Shown: piece after piece, positions 8,873 to 17,693 of the stretch
Numbering within the stretch: position 1 is the stretch's first letter
Layout: each line of letters starts with the position of its first letter
Assembly (NCBI GenBank): GCA_006218065.1
Contig: VBWE01000023.1
Span: 3,477-67,476, forward strand
Origin: Bacteroidota bacterium
GTDB lineage: Bacteria; Bacteroidota; Bacteroidia; Palsa-965
Direction: 5' to 3'
Length of the DNA: 64,000 nucleotides
Program-made: the position numbers and the translations under genes
The notes under the pieces: model-generated
What the model was told of the DNA's origin: nothing
Seen by the model: the letters and a program-made list of their open reading frames with translations, nothing else
The model's database searches: none

Positions 8873-9688
8873 ATGAAATGCTTTCGTCACATTTCCCTGC
8901 TCATCCTGCTGGCTCCGGCCTGTGTCGTCCAGGCACAAACTGCCGACGAAATGCGCGAGGATACCATGCTTTTCGAAAAACCGGTTTGGGGATTCTGGGC
9001 CGGTCCTACGATGGTGCAGGCACTGGAACTCGACGGTTTACCGGTTTCGCAGAACATCAGCCCGCGCGCTTCTTTTTTCGGTCACCTGGGCGCTGATTAT
9101 ACATATCCTTTCGGAATTCGTTTCGGCCTGAGAACCGGTTTGCAGGTAGCCTGCGCGCCTTTGCGTACCCGTTTCGACCTGCTCCGTTATCCGACCAACG
9201 GCATGAGTGCGGATATGCAGGGCGTTGTGCTGGCCGATTACAGCTACTGGTATGCGGATATTCCTGTTCAACTGGAATTTCGTCGCCGGGGAGGACGGCA
9301 TCATTACCAGGTTTTTCGTTTCGGCGGACTGGCTATGCTGGCGCCGGTCTGGAAAAAAACATTTTTCGCGCTCGGGCAGGATGCATCGAACGGCGGACAA
9401 CTGACTGTTTACGAGCTTAACCTCGAAAGCGCCTCGTCGCTTTTCGTGCGGCCGGGACTTTCCGCTTCCGTAGGACTTTATATGGTACAGGTCAATCATC
9501 ACCTGATTACGCTAAACCTTTCGGGCCGCTACCTGTTTAAACCGATGCTCGAAGGTTCGTACCGGCTTTTTATCGGGACTGCGGATGATTCATCCGGCAG
9601 TGCGCGGCTCTCCGGGAATTATATCGGTTTCGAACTCGGTTATTCCTTTACGCGTTTCGATCAGCAGGAGAAAGCTTCACAGCAATAG
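8873..9688 (+). CDS. Outer-membrane beta-barrel protein (PorT-like family)
   Basis: A 271-residue protein with a signal peptide ending around VVQAQ-T (residues 1-23). Alternating aromatic/hydrophobic strands fit an eight-stranded outer-membrane barrel, for example FGLRTGLQVA, YWYADIPVQLEF, FVRPGLSASVGLYMV and IGFELGYSFTRF. The final aromatic strand is typical of barrel closure. The size fits the PorT/OMP_b-brl family, but no diagnostic motif separates it from other small barrels. It stands alone between the DUF349 gene and the convergent redox gene; a TATCTTG sequence at 8856 is a weak promoter candidate very close to the ATG. Confidence 0.65.
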   Translation: MKCFRHISLLILLAPACVVQAQTADEMREDTMLFEKPVWGFWAGPTMVQALELDGLPVSQNISPRASFFGHLGADYTYPFGIRFGLRTGLQVACAPLRTRFDLLRYPTNGMSADMQGVVLADYSYWYADIPVQLEFRRRGGRHHYQVFRFGGLAMLAPVWKKTFFALGQDASNGGQLTVYELNLESASSLFVRPGLSASVGLYMVQVNHHLITLNLSGRYLFKPMLEGSYRLFIGTADDSSGSARLSGNYIGFELGYSFTRFDQQEKASQQ

Positions 9689-9710
9689 TTTTTTTGTCCG
9701 GCCGGGCATC

Positions 9711-9790
9711 TAAACGCTCAATATCAAACGCACAACGCCCAGGTATCAACGAGTCTCCGATGAGCATTGAGCGTTTGGCGTTGAGCGTTA
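9711..9790. repeat. Inverted repeat, family A copy 1
   Basis: Arms at 9711-9738 and 9761-9790 pair imperfectly. The left arm carries the core AACGCTCAATATCAAACGC. The same core, with one changed base, recurs at 41126-41219 in a second inverted repeat. Confidence 0.75.
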
Positions 9791-9829
9791 TTGCACGGAT
9801 GATCGACATTTTATAAAGTCTTATAAATA

Positions 9830-9862
9830 AAAACGGCTCCGATTTTCATCGGGGCCGTTTTT
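9830..9862. terminator. Bidirectional rho-independent terminator
   Basis: A GC-rich stem (AAAACGGC...GCCGTTTTT) with a TTTTC loop and T-runs on both strands. It sits between the convergent barrel (8873) and redox (9881) genes and can serve both. Confidence 0.85.
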
Positions 9863-9880
9863 ATTTATTGCTTTTACCAA

Positions 9881-11338
9881 TTACTTGGTGATAGTCGCTT
9901 TTTTCATCACACTGTGATCACCGGCCTGGAGGTGGAAGAAGTACATACCGGCGGGCAGGCTGCTGCCGTCGAATGTAGCTGTGTATTCACCTGCAGCCCT
10001 GCTGCCATAGTCGATGCTGGAAACAACTTCGCCGAGCATGTTGGTTACGATCATCTTTACGTCAGCGCCTTCGTTGAGCGTGTAGCTCAGGTTAGCGATG
10101 CCCGAGAACGGGTTCGGGTAAAGATTCATAGAACCAACAGCGCTGTACTCGTTCAGGCCTGTAGCAGTAACCGAGAATGCCTTGGTATCCTGCGTGCCGG
10201 TGAAGTTTGTATTGTTGGTAACGGTTGTTGTTCCTGTAGTGATGCTGTAGAAACCGTTTCCGTATGCACAGCACATGCCGTCGCCGTAGCTGTCATATAT
10301 TTCAAAACGGTAGCAATCGTTCGGAGCATTTACGTTGACCGGAGTCTGCGGGTAAGCACCTGCGCTCGACATGTTGGTGTAAGGTCCGCCCTGCGAAACA
10401 ACAGTTCCTGCCGAGTTAAACAGTTTCCAGGTTGTTTCTGCGCCGTAACGATCCGTTGTGATGTTGATCGTCAGGTTGTTCGAAGTAGCAGCCAAAGTAG
10501 AGTAGATGATGTTCTGGCTGATGACGTCGTTCGAAGCGGAAGCATCACCCGAAGTGGTAACCGTGAAGGTTACGTTCTGTGTGCTGGTGATGTTGCCGGA
10601 GAAGGATACTGTAGCAATGCCGTAAGTAGCAAGGCTGCCGGTGTAAGTTCCTGTACCAAGCGTGTTTACTCCCGAAGTAGCTGTTACTGTAGCCGATGTA
10701 AGCGGAGTAAGACCGTTGTTCTGGATAACAACCGAGAATGCAGTTGTTCCGCAGGTTGCAGTAGCGCCGGTGTACTGGAGAATAGCCGCGTCAATAGGCT
10801 GACTTGCAGGAGCAGGGCACTGGCCCATTTCGGTAGCAAGCTGCGCAGTTGTGATCTGGCCTACTTCTTCAATAATACGGTTCGGGCATACTTTGTAAAT
10901 AGTCGGGAAGTAGCCGATGTTGTAATCATTGTCGAAAGTAGTCGTAGCTGAAGAAGACGGGTTGATGATCGGGTAAGGAGTACCTGCAGTCCAGTCGCCC
11001 TGTGTATTGGTGCCTGTACCCTGAACGTCGGCAAGTGTGGTGGCTCCGTCACCTTCAATGTAGAACACCATGGCCTGGTTGGTTCCGGGAGGACCGTACT
11101 GGTTGTAGAAGTTCTCCAGGTTGCCCGAGTTGTGGTAGTTCCAGCAAGGGCCGCACCAGGTAGCAGATACGTCGATGATTACGACTTTGCCCTGGTCAAG
11201 ATAATCGTACAGGTGGTGGGAGTTACCATTGATATCGGTAAACGTCCAGTCAGGAGCGATGCTGCCGTTAGCAAGCTGTGCGAATGCACCCGTGCTGAGA
11301 AGAGCGGCTCCGGCAAGAATAGATAAAGTTTTTTTCAT
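9881..11338 (-). CDS. Secreted thioredoxin-like protein with T9SS sorting domain
   Basis: A 485-residue protein with signal peptide (MKKTLSILAGAALLSTGAFAQ). A redoxin/TlpA-type thioredoxin fold at about 25-175 carries WCGPC (Cys62, Cys65). Repetitive Thr/Ser-rich beta domains follow, including YDSYGDGMCCAYGNG, a segment common in T9SS cargo and possibly metal-binding. A type A sorting domain ends the protein (YPNPFSGIANLSY ... LPAGMYFFHLQAGDHSVMKKATITK). T9SS would export it and attach it to the cell surface. A thiol-disulfide role at the surface is plausible from the CxxC; its substrate is unknown. Confidence 0.88.
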   Translation of the reverse strand: MKKTLSILAGAALLSTGAFAQLANGSIAPDWTFTDINGNSHHLYDYLDQGKVVIIDVSATWCGPCWNYHNSGNLENFYNQYGPPGTNQAMVFYIEGDGATTLADVQGTGTNTQGDWTAGTPYPIINPSSSATTTFDNDYNIGYFPTIYKVCPNRIIEEVGQITTAQLATEMGQCPAPASQPIDAAILQYTGATATCGTTAFSVVIQNNGLTPLTSATVTATSGVNTLGTGTYTGSLATYGIATVSFSGNITSTQNVTFTVTTSGDASASNDVISQNIIYSTLAATSNNLTINITTDRYGAETTWKLFNSAGTVVSQGGPYTNMSSAGAYPQTPVNVNAPNDCYRFEIYDSYGDGMCCAYGNGFYSITTGTTTVTNNTNFTGTQDTKAFSVTATGLNEYSAVGSMNLYPNPFSGIANLSYTLNEGADVKMIVTNMLGEVVSSIDYGSRAAGEYTATFDGSSLPAGMYFFHLQAGDHSVMKKATITK

Positions 11339-11378
11339 GTCGATCCGAGATTTGTTGTTGTCGTTTTTGTTATGAAAT

Positions 11379-11386
11379 CAAATTTA
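11379..11386 (-). promoter_or_regulatory. -7 promoter box for the T9SS redox gene
   Basis: Read on the minus strand this is TAAATTTG, matching TAnnTTTG, 40 bases upstream of the ATG at 11338. The remaining bases to 11606 are AT-rich and show no other clear feature. Confidence 0.5.
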
Positions 11387-11606
11387 GAGAATTTAAAATC
11401 AAAAAACCAGAATAACTATTTAAAAGCTATTAGGTTTTGAAAAGGAATAAAACAGCTTTTTGGAAGACATTTGTTCATTGTAATGCCCATTAATACTGAA
11501 TTTTTTAAACAAAACGGCAAGGTGATTCATTAGATTTTGATCTGCATTTTGTTCAAAAAGTCCTATTTATTAACCGAAGTAAAAATGACCCTTAAAAAAG
11601 CGGTTT

Positions 11607-14186
11607 TTACATGCCCATTTCCATCCCGTCGCCGCCGCTTTTGGTGTTTTTGCGTTTGAAGAGCGCGGCATCGAATTTCCCGAACCGGTAACTGAAATTG
11701 AGCCTGAAAATCTGCTGATCGCGGACCCGCCAACTGTCCTGGACAAAATATTCCGATTCGCTGTGCGATGCAGAAATACGCGTTTTCAGGACATCGTTGA
11801 CGCTTACTGAAATGGTAGCGACTTTGGTTTTCGGGAAGGAATAGCGCGCCGCGAGATCCAGCGAATAATTCGGTTCGTTATACCCCTGGACAGAACTGGT
11901 GCTTCCGCCGTACATTCCGCCGCCGCCCATGCCGCCCATTCTTCCGCCGCCGCCGCCACCTGCGTTCGCTGTTTTGGAATTATACTCACCCATAAGCTGC
12001 AGGGTGATGTTTTTCGGAAAACGGAAAGTAAGGTTCAGGTCGGCATCCCAGCTGAACAAGGCATTGGTCAGGCCCGTGCTGATGTTGCTGCCATCAATGC
12101 CCGTATAATAGGCGCTGACGCTCGGGTTGATTTCCAGCCATTTTTTTGCCGCAATAGTTGCGCTCAGGTCTCCGCCGTACGTATAACTGTACGATGCGTT
12201 TTCATACGTGTTGATAAGCGCGTCGCGGCCGAGTGTGCTGTCATATTCGGTGACCTGGTACCGCGTGATCAGTCCCTGCGTATTGCGGTAAAAAACAGAA
12301 GCGAGAATATTCGTTTCGCGCGAAAAAATGCGCATGTAGGTGAACTCGGCTTTGTAGGCGAACTCCGGTTTCAGCAGGGGATTTCCGCGGCTGAGGTTGA
12401 GCGAATCGCTGTAGTCGGTGAACGGCATGAGCTGGAAAAAATTCGGCCGGTTGATCCTGCGCGACATACTTAACTGGAAATCATGCTTGTCATTCGGCTT
12501 GTAACTGGCCGAAGCGCTCGGGAAAAAACTCAGCGGGTACAGGTTCCGGAACGTTTCTCCCGTGGCGTTGAGCTTGCCGCGATAGTCGGAACTTTCCAGG
12601 CGAAGCCCGGCCTGGTAACTGAACTTTGTTTTTATCGCGTGGCTGAATGTACCGTAAGCGGCGTAAACATTATCCGTGTATTCGTAATCGCTGTACTTGT
12701 TTTCAATCGTGTCGTATTTTGCCGTCGCTTCATTATAAACGGCTACATCGGCGCCGCTGGTAAAGAGACGTACGGAAACACGCGCGCCGGTTTCGATTTT
12801 CATTTTATCGTTCAGCGGCGTAACGAAATCCGTCTGGCCCGTCAGGAAACGCGTGCCGCCTCCGCCCGACTGCTGCTGCAAAGCAGTACGATCGGGAACC
12901 AGCTGGCCGGTATCGAAATAATTCGTGGTGGTTTTACTCGAGTTTTCGGAAGACGCCGAATTGTAATTGATATCCGCGGTCCATTCTTTGCCCTCTTTGG
13001 TAAAAAGTTTTTTATAAAGAAGCGAGGCCCCGTAATTTTCAAACATGCGTTTGCTGTCCGTTATTCTTTCGTAATTGCTGCTCGTAGTGCCCGATGCATG
13101 CAGCGTATCCGTTGCCGCAGTCTGCTCATCATAAGGCTTGAACCGGCCGGTAGTATATGATCCCGAAAGCGTAAGCGTGTTCCGGTTGTCGATAAAGTAA
13201 TCCAGCCCGCCGCGCCCGGTGATGAATATGTTGTTGAATTCGGAATGACTCGTCTGGAGCACGCTGCTGTTCGGCGTTTCAAAAAGGTTGAGCCGCGTGG
13301 TTTCCCCTTCGCTGATGGAAAGGCGCTGGTTGACGTTGGCCGAAGCAAACATGTTTATTTTACCCTGGCGTACGTTGATGTCCGCGCCTCCGTTCATTTT
13401 GGTACGCTGATCGATACCTGCGCGGATATTCCCGTTGTACCCGAAACGGCGGTCTTTCTTGAGCACGATGTTGATGATTCCTGCGCCGCCGCCCGAGGCA
13501 TCGTATTTGGCCGAAGGCGAAGTGATCACTTCAACGGTCTGGATAGCATCGGCCGGGATCTGGTCGAGTGTAAGCGTGGTCGGTCTCCCGTCCACAAAAA
13601 TCTGCGGCGCTGAATTCCGGAGGCTGACGTTTCCATCGAGATCGACGGAAACGGTAGGAATTGTTTTCAGGGCATCTTCCGCAGTTCCGCCGGTGGCTAT
13701 CGCGTTCTTGTCCATAGTATAAATGCGGCGGTCGGGTTTCAGCTCGACGGTAGGAGCGGTTCCGTCGACCACCACTTCTTTCATTTCCTGCGCACGGACT
13801 TTGATGGCGATATTGCCGAGATCTTTATCGAACGATCCCTGCGAAAAAGAAACTTCCCGGATGAGCGAATCATAACCGATGGCGATGATGCGCAACGTGA
13901 ACTTCCCGCGGACCGGCACATTCTCCAGGTTGAAATCTCCGTTCGATTCGGTGATCTGTCCTGTGATGAGCTTGCGTTTCTGGGTTTTGCTTACCGAATC
14001 GAAAATGCTCTGGAAAAGCGTGACGGTTGCAAATTCAACGCCTTTTTTGCCGGACTGGTCAACGATTTTCCCGTAAAACCTGCCGGTCATATTCATGCCG
14101 CCGCGGCCGCCGCCGGGCTGTGCAGAAAGAATCCCGGCGAAGAGTATAAAAACCGGGAGAAATACATGCCTTGAAAATCTTGCCAT
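11607..14186 (-). CDS. TonB-dependent-receptor-like outer-membrane barrel (OMP_b-brl_3 type)
   Basis: An 859-residue protein with signal peptide, then a carboxypeptidase-D-regulatory-like domain (about 30-125), a plug domain (VDGTAPTVELKPDRRIYTMDKN; DASGGGAGIINIVLKK) and a large C-terminal barrel ending in FRLNFSYRFGKFD plus a short basic tail. This matches the TonB receptor-like outer membrane beta-barrel family of Bacteroidota. A Gly/Met-rich loop (GGGGGGRMGGMGGGGMYGG) and a similar PGGGRGGMNM near the mature N-terminus are unusual. No SusD-like partner is adjacent, so the ligand is unknown. Confidence 0.88.
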   Translation of the reverse strand: MARFSRHVFLPVFILFAGILSAQPGGGRGGMNMTGRFYGKIVDQSGKKGVEFATVTLFQSIFDSVSKTQKRKLITGQITESNGDFNLENVPVRGKFTLRIIAIGYDSLIREVSFSQGSFDKDLGNIAIKVRAQEMKEVVVDGTAPTVELKPDRRIYTMDKNAIATGGTAEDALKTIPTVSVDLDGNVSLRNSAPQIFVDGRPTTLTLDQIPADAIQTVEVITSPSAKYDASGGGAGIINIVLKKDRRFGYNGNIRAGIDQRTKMNGGADINVRQGKINMFASANVNQRLSISEGETTRLNLFETPNSSVLQTSHSEFNNIFITGRGGLDYFIDNRNTLTLSGSYTTGRFKPYDEQTAATDTLHASGTTSSNYERITDSKRMFENYGASLLYKKLFTKEGKEWTADINYNSASSENSSKTTTNYFDTGQLVPDRTALQQQSGGGGTRFLTGQTDFVTPLNDKMKIETGARVSVRLFTSGADVAVYNEATAKYDTIENKYSDYEYTDNVYAAYGTFSHAIKTKFSYQAGLRLESSDYRGKLNATGETFRNLYPLSFFPSASASYKPNDKHDFQLSMSRRINRPNFFQLMPFTDYSDSLNLSRGNPLLKPEFAYKAEFTYMRIFSRETNILASVFYRNTQGLITRYQVTEYDSTLGRDALINTYENASYSYTYGGDLSATIAAKKWLEINPSVSAYYTGIDGSNISTGLTNALFSWDADLNLTFRFPKNITLQLMGEYNSKTANAGGGGGGRMGGMGGGGMYGGSTSSVQGYNEPNYSLDLAARYSFPKTKVATISVSVNDVLKTRISASHSESEYFVQDSWRVRDQQIFRLNFSYRFGKFDAALFKRKNTKSGGDGMEMGM

Positions 14187-14208
14187 CCGCGCTTCTGTGT
14201 TGTAACAA

Positions 14209-14216
14209 CAAAGTTA
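14209..14216 (-). promoter_or_regulatory. -7 promoter box for the 11607-14186 barrel gene
   Basis: TAACTTTG on the minus strand matches TAnnTTTG and lies 22 bases upstream of the ATG at 14186. Confidence 0.55.
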
Positions 14217-14287
14217 GCAATAATCATGCTGAACCCCGGTGGCGAAAGCGCTTTTGGATAAACGGTTAATATCGGGGATGTGTGGAA

Positions 14288-14400
14288 ATTGCAGCCAATT
14301 ACGAATTTGTTACGAATTTACGAATGAAGTACAAGTCGTCATCCTGAAAGAAGACATTTCAATTCGTAAAATTCGTTTTTGATTCGTAATTCGCTGCAAT
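14288..14400. repeat. Long inverted repeat built of ACGAAT/ATTCGT words
   Basis: The left arm (14288-14325) and right arm (14362-14400) are near-complementary over about 38 bases, from ATTGCAGC to GCTGCAAT, around a 36-base loop. It ends next to the stop codon of the gene at 14403 and fills the gap to the barrel-gene promoter. Confidence 0.8.
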
Positions 14401-14402
14401 AG

Positions 14403-14867
14403 TTATTCTTCCTCGTCTCCCGAAATTTCCTCTTCTTCCGGAACGGGAAGTTCCACCGGGAAATCGTGCTTGCTGATATATACGCCGGGAAAAGGATTCA
14501 CATGCGGATGCTTGTCCTTGAGGAAAAAGAAAAAATGTACGTCGCCTTTTTTCGTGACGGATTTTTTGGTGTCCCTGATCAGTTTCCGCGAAACGGCGAA
14601 ACGGGAAATGTTTCCGCCCGCGGTTTTGCACTCGCAAACACACATGCCGGGAATGTTGAAGCGGAACGGTTTATCGCCGTCCATGCCTTCGAGCGCGTAT
14701 TCCGTATTGTTGTGAATGGTAAAATCAGCAACGTCTTCGCTGACTTCGAGCTCGTCTTCCCAGTTGTACTTTATGTTTTCTTCACTCTCCTGTCCTTCGT
14801 GATTGCGATCGGCATACTCCTGGCTGAACGCGGAGTTGATTTCTTTTATGGTGATCGTTACGTGCAT
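14403..14867 (-). CDS. Hypothetical acidic protein
   Basis: A 154-residue protein that I do not recognise. It has no signal peptide or membrane segment, one CVCEC cysteine cluster in the middle, a Phe run (FFFFL) and a very acidic C-terminus (EEEEISGDEEE). The calculated character is cytoplasmic and acidic. It lies alone on the minus strand between two inverted repeats. The long antisense ORFs over it are compositional shadows. Confidence 0.6.
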   Translation of the reverse strand: MHVTITIKEINSAFSQEYADRNHEGQESEENIKYNWEDELEVSEDVADFTIHNNTEYALEGMDGDKPFRFNIPGMCVCECKTAGGNISRFAVSRKLIRDTKKSVTKKGDVHFFFFLKDKHPHVNPFPGVYISKHDFPVELPVPEEEEISGDEEE

Positions 14868-14910
14868 GTTTTAGTTAGTGTTTATCCCTGCGGGATAGTG
14901 AACGGAATTT

Positions 14911-14966
14911 AATGCCGAACTCCGAATTATCGAAGTATATATTTTGAAACAACGTAATTCGGCATT
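14911..14966. repeat. Inverted repeat, family B copy 1
   Basis: The arms contain AATGCCGAA and TTCGGCATT. The left arm closely matches the left arm of the inverted repeat at 59523-59597 (AATGCCGAAYTYCGAAT). Confidence 0.6.
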
Positions 14967-14977
14967 CGCCATTCTTT

Positions 14978-16012
14978 TTATTTCCGATGATTTATGATTT
15001 TTCCCTGGAGCCCTCCGAACGTTACCTGTTGTACACTATCGCTTTTCAGGAAATCGTGCGGAAAACCGAGTTCGATGGCGCTTACTTCGTTCAGTTGCTG
15101 AAACTGTTCCGCGCTGATCTTAGCTTCCACGCACCCGATACTGTCTGTTAACTGCGCAGCGTTGCGGCAACCTACGATCGGGAACATTTGCGGATGCTGT
15201 TCCATCACCCAGCGCAGGGCCACCTGTCCCGGCGTGCACCCGGCGGCTTTGGCGATCTCCGCTACTTTCTGCGCGATAGCCATGCTTCTTTCGTTCAGGC
15301 GTTTCGAGCCTTCCTTCAACCGTTTTGCGGAATCATTTTTGCCGAGATACTTGCCGGTGAGTGCGCCGCCGCCGAGCGGAGCCCAGGCTGTAACGCCGAT
15401 GTCCAGGTGATGCGCCATGGGAAGCAGGTCGCGTTCCGGCTCGCGCTGGATCAGGCTGTATTCCACCTGGAGGCCGATGAACGGTGTCCAGCCGCGGAAT
15501 CCGGCGATCGTATTCATGCGGCTCACCAGCCAGGCCGGCGTGTCGGAAATGCCAATGTAAAGTACTTTCCCGGCGCGGACCAGGTCGTCCAGCGCGCGCA
15601 TCACTTCTTCTTCCGGCGTGGTGAAATCCCAGGCATGCAGCCAGAGCAGGTCGATGTATTCGAGGTCCAGGCGGCGAAGGCTTCCTTCGACACTTTGGAT
15701 TAAATTTTTGCGGTGATTGCCGCCGTCGTTGATGCGGTTGAATTTGGATACGAGGGAATATTTTGTCGCCACAACCAGTTCATCGCGGCGGCCGCTTTCG
15801 TTTACAAATTCGCCGAGCCAGGTTTCGCTGGTGCCTTCGGTGTAGCGGTTGGCCGTATCGATAAAATTTCCGCCGGCGTCGAGAAACGTATTAAAAATGC
15901 GCCGGCTTTCTTCCTTGTCCGCGCCGTATCCCCATTCCGGACCGAAAGTCATGGTGCCGAGACAGATTTCCGAAACGCGCAGGCCGCTTTTGCCGAGAAG
16001 TTTGTAGTGCAT
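14978..16012 (-). CDS. Aldo/keto reductase
   Basis: A 344-residue NADPH-dependent oxidoreductase of the AKR superfamily ((beta/alpha)8 barrel). The catalytic tetrad is intact: Asp52 and Tyr57 in FIDTANRYTEG, Lys84 in VVATKYS and His126 in LLWLHAWD. The C-terminal cofactor region (WVMEQHPQMFPIVGCRN) is present. It resembles the YajO/Tas-like general aldo/keto reductases rather than a named pathway enzyme. It is a single gene with its own promoter box. Substrate cannot be predicted. Confidence 0.9.
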   Translation of the reverse strand: MHYKLLGKSGLRVSEICLGTMTFGPEWGYGADKEESRRIFNTFLDAGGNFIDTANRYTEGTSETWLGEFVNESGRRDELVVATKYSLVSKFNRINDGGNHRKNLIQSVEGSLRRLDLEYIDLLWLHAWDFTTPEEEVMRALDDLVRAGKVLYIGISDTPAWLVSRMNTIAGFRGWTPFIGLQVEYSLIQREPERDLLPMAHHLDIGVTAWAPLGGGALTGKYLGKNDSAKRLKEGSKRLNERSMAIAQKVAEIAKAAGCTPGQVALRWVMEQHPQMFPIVGCRNAAQLTDSIGCVEAKISAEQFQQLNEVSAIELGFPHDFLKSDSVQQVTFGGLQGKIINHRK

Positions 16013-16031
16013 GTGGTCAGTATAATTTTGG

Positions 16032-16039
16032 CAAATGTA
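16032..16039 (-). promoter_or_regulatory. -7 promoter box for the aldo/keto reductase
   Basis: TACATTTG on the minus strand matches TAnnTTTG, 19 bases upstream of the ATG at 16012. Confidence 0.55.
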
Positions 16040-16074
16040 ACGATAAGCTCCCGGGATACGATTCGTCCGGGAAA

Positions 16075-17535
16075 TCAGTATTTCGATTTGATCCAGGACA
16101 TATAATCGAACAGCAGGACCGTCGTTTTTTCTTTTTCATCACCGGCAAGTACGGTTTCCAGGTTTTTCCCGAGCTGCGCGAAAGCCTGTTTGGAAAAAGT
16201 GGCCTTCGTGAAAAAAGCGGCGAGTATTTTATACGAAGTGTAATCCAGTTTGTCGTTCCGGATCATCCGGCTGAAATCTTTCCCTGCGAGCTCCATGCCG
16301 ACATGATCTTTCAGTTCGAAATAACAGCACATGCGGATGAGCCGTGCGCAGCATTGAGCGTCGAGCCGGATATTGCCGTACGATTTATTGTTGACACGAT
16401 GCACGTACCCGAGACATTCTTTGTACCGGCCATTAAAAAAAAGAATGCGTGCTGCGGTCGCGTCGATGATGATGTGCAATTCAGTTTCCATTTTTTCCTG
16501 CACAGGCTCAAGTTCCTTCATCAGCCGGGGAAGCTCCGCCAGTCCTTTCTGGTAATCGCCCGATTGCAGGTAGAGTTCCATTTCCCGCATCACGCAACGC
16601 GGAATAATTTTGCTCATCATGGCTCTGCGATGAAAAGGAATTACTTTCTCCAGCACGGTTTTAATCCGGGCGATCGTGCTGTGAAATTTTTTCTTCTGGC
16701 CGAGAAAAACGTAAACGGTCAGCAGGTTGAGTGCCGGCGTAAAATAAAGCATGGGCCGGTCGGCAAGAAGCTCCGGCGATTTTTCCAGGAATCCCGCCTG
16801 CCGGAGCAGCCATTTTTCAGTCCCCGCAAAATCACGGCGAAACCAGTGGTGCGCGATGTGCAGGTCGTTGAAAATTTTCTCGGCGTGAAAGTTTCGTGCA
16901 GCGGAATCTTCATTCATGAACGGTTCCTGCATCAGCCCCCGGACTTTATCCGTACTCTTTTCCCGTTCCCATACGTATAGCCAGAACAGGTCCTGCGCCT
17001 TCTTGAACCGGCGGTATTCGCCGATTGCTGCCGTGAGTTTTTCCAGTTCGGATTCATGCCGTTTGATACTTTGTGCGACTGCCCGGTAGTCGGCCGTGAA
17101 GTGATTGATTTCCGTTTCAATACGGATCAGCGCGATGCTGAGTTCTTCACGGTGGTATTTTTCCGCCAGTAACCGTGTTTTCCGGGTCGCTTCGCGGCTC
17201 ATGTCGGTCAGTCCTTTCTCGCTGAGAATATGGATATCGGCCATACGTGCATAAAGCGTGTTGGTCGCATCACTTTCCGAATGAAATACACGCAGCGCGC
17301 GCAAAAGAATTTTTACCAGGTAGTTTTTCTCGAAAGAAAGATTTTTCAGAAATGATTCTCCCTGCAGTTTTTTTTTCAGGAGGTCGTCATCAAACGTTTT
17401 CATTTTATCGAGTACGTCGAAAAGTTTCAGGTAGTTTTTTTCTCCGCCGGTTGCGGAAGAAAAAAGCCGGAAAAACCGCTTTTCACTTTTGCTAAGTGAC
17501 TGAACCAGCCGGAAAGCATCGTCTTTGGCGACCAT
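16075..17535 (-). CDS. Predicted helical-repeat protein, paralogue of 60953-62473
   Basis: A 486-residue protein, almost entirely alpha-helical by composition, with no signal peptide. It opens with DAFRLVQSLSKSEKRFFRLF followed by a basic, Lys/Leu-rich region (ENYLKLFDVLDKMKTFDDDLLKKKL-like), then helix pairs resembling TPR units. The gene at 60953-62473 has the same length, same N-terminal plan (NLFRLVKSFDMNEKRYLTLF) and same ending (DYLLWI / DYMSWI). The family is common in Bacteroidota without known function. It is divergent from a giant T9SS protein, and its paralogue sits behind another T9SS protein. A regulatory role is only a guess. Confidence 0.7.
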   Translation of the reverse strand: MVAKDDAFRLVQSLSKSEKRFFRLFSSATGGEKNYLKLFDVLDKMKTFDDDLLKKKLQGESFLKNLSFEKNYLVKILLRALRVFHSESDATNTLYARMADIHILSEKGLTDMSREATRKTRLLAEKYHREELSIALIRIETEINHFTADYRAVAQSIKRHESELEKLTAAIGEYRRFKKAQDLFWLYVWEREKSTDKVRGLMQEPFMNEDSAARNFHAEKIFNDLHIAHHWFRRDFAGTEKWLLRQAGFLEKSPELLADRPMLYFTPALNLLTVYVFLGQKKKFHSTIARIKTVLEKVIPFHRRAMMSKIIPRCVMREMELYLQSGDYQKGLAELPRLMKELEPVQEKMETELHIIIDATAARILFFNGRYKECLGYVHRVNNKSYGNIRLDAQCCARLIRMCCYFELKDHVGMELAGKDFSRMIRNDKLDYTSYKILAAFFTKATFSKQAFAQLGKNLETVLAGDEKEKTTVLLFDYMSWIKSKY

Positions 17536-17550
17536 GATCCTTATTTTGGA

Positions 17551-17630
17551 TTACAAAGAAAAATAACTCGTTTTTCCTTAAAAACAGGTAAAAATAAGTG
17601 AAATATTATTTTGGAACACAAAGAATAAAT
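17551..17630. repeat. Direct repeat in a divergent promoter region
   Basis: TTATTTTGGATTACAAAGAA at 17551-17570 recurs as TTATTTTGGAACACAAAGAA at 17607-17626. The two copies lie in the short gap between divergent genes at 17535 and 17694, a layout fitting a repeated operator or two mirrored promoters. Confidence 0.5.
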
Positions 17631-17634
17631 CTTT

Positions 17635-17668
17635 TTTCACCTTGTTTCGGGTAAACAGGGAGGTGAAA
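17635..17668 (+). promoter_or_regulatory. Possible 5'-UTR hairpin upstream of the SBBP gene
   Basis: TTTCACCT (17635-17642) pairs with AGGTGAAA (17661-17668), and an inner GTTT pairs with AAAC. It ends 25 bases before the ATG at 17694. The stem contains the only Shine-Dalgarno-like AGGTG in the leader, so folding could affect initiation. Confidence 0.4.
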
Positions 17669-17693
17669 TTTGAGACAGCAAATAACAACGCGA

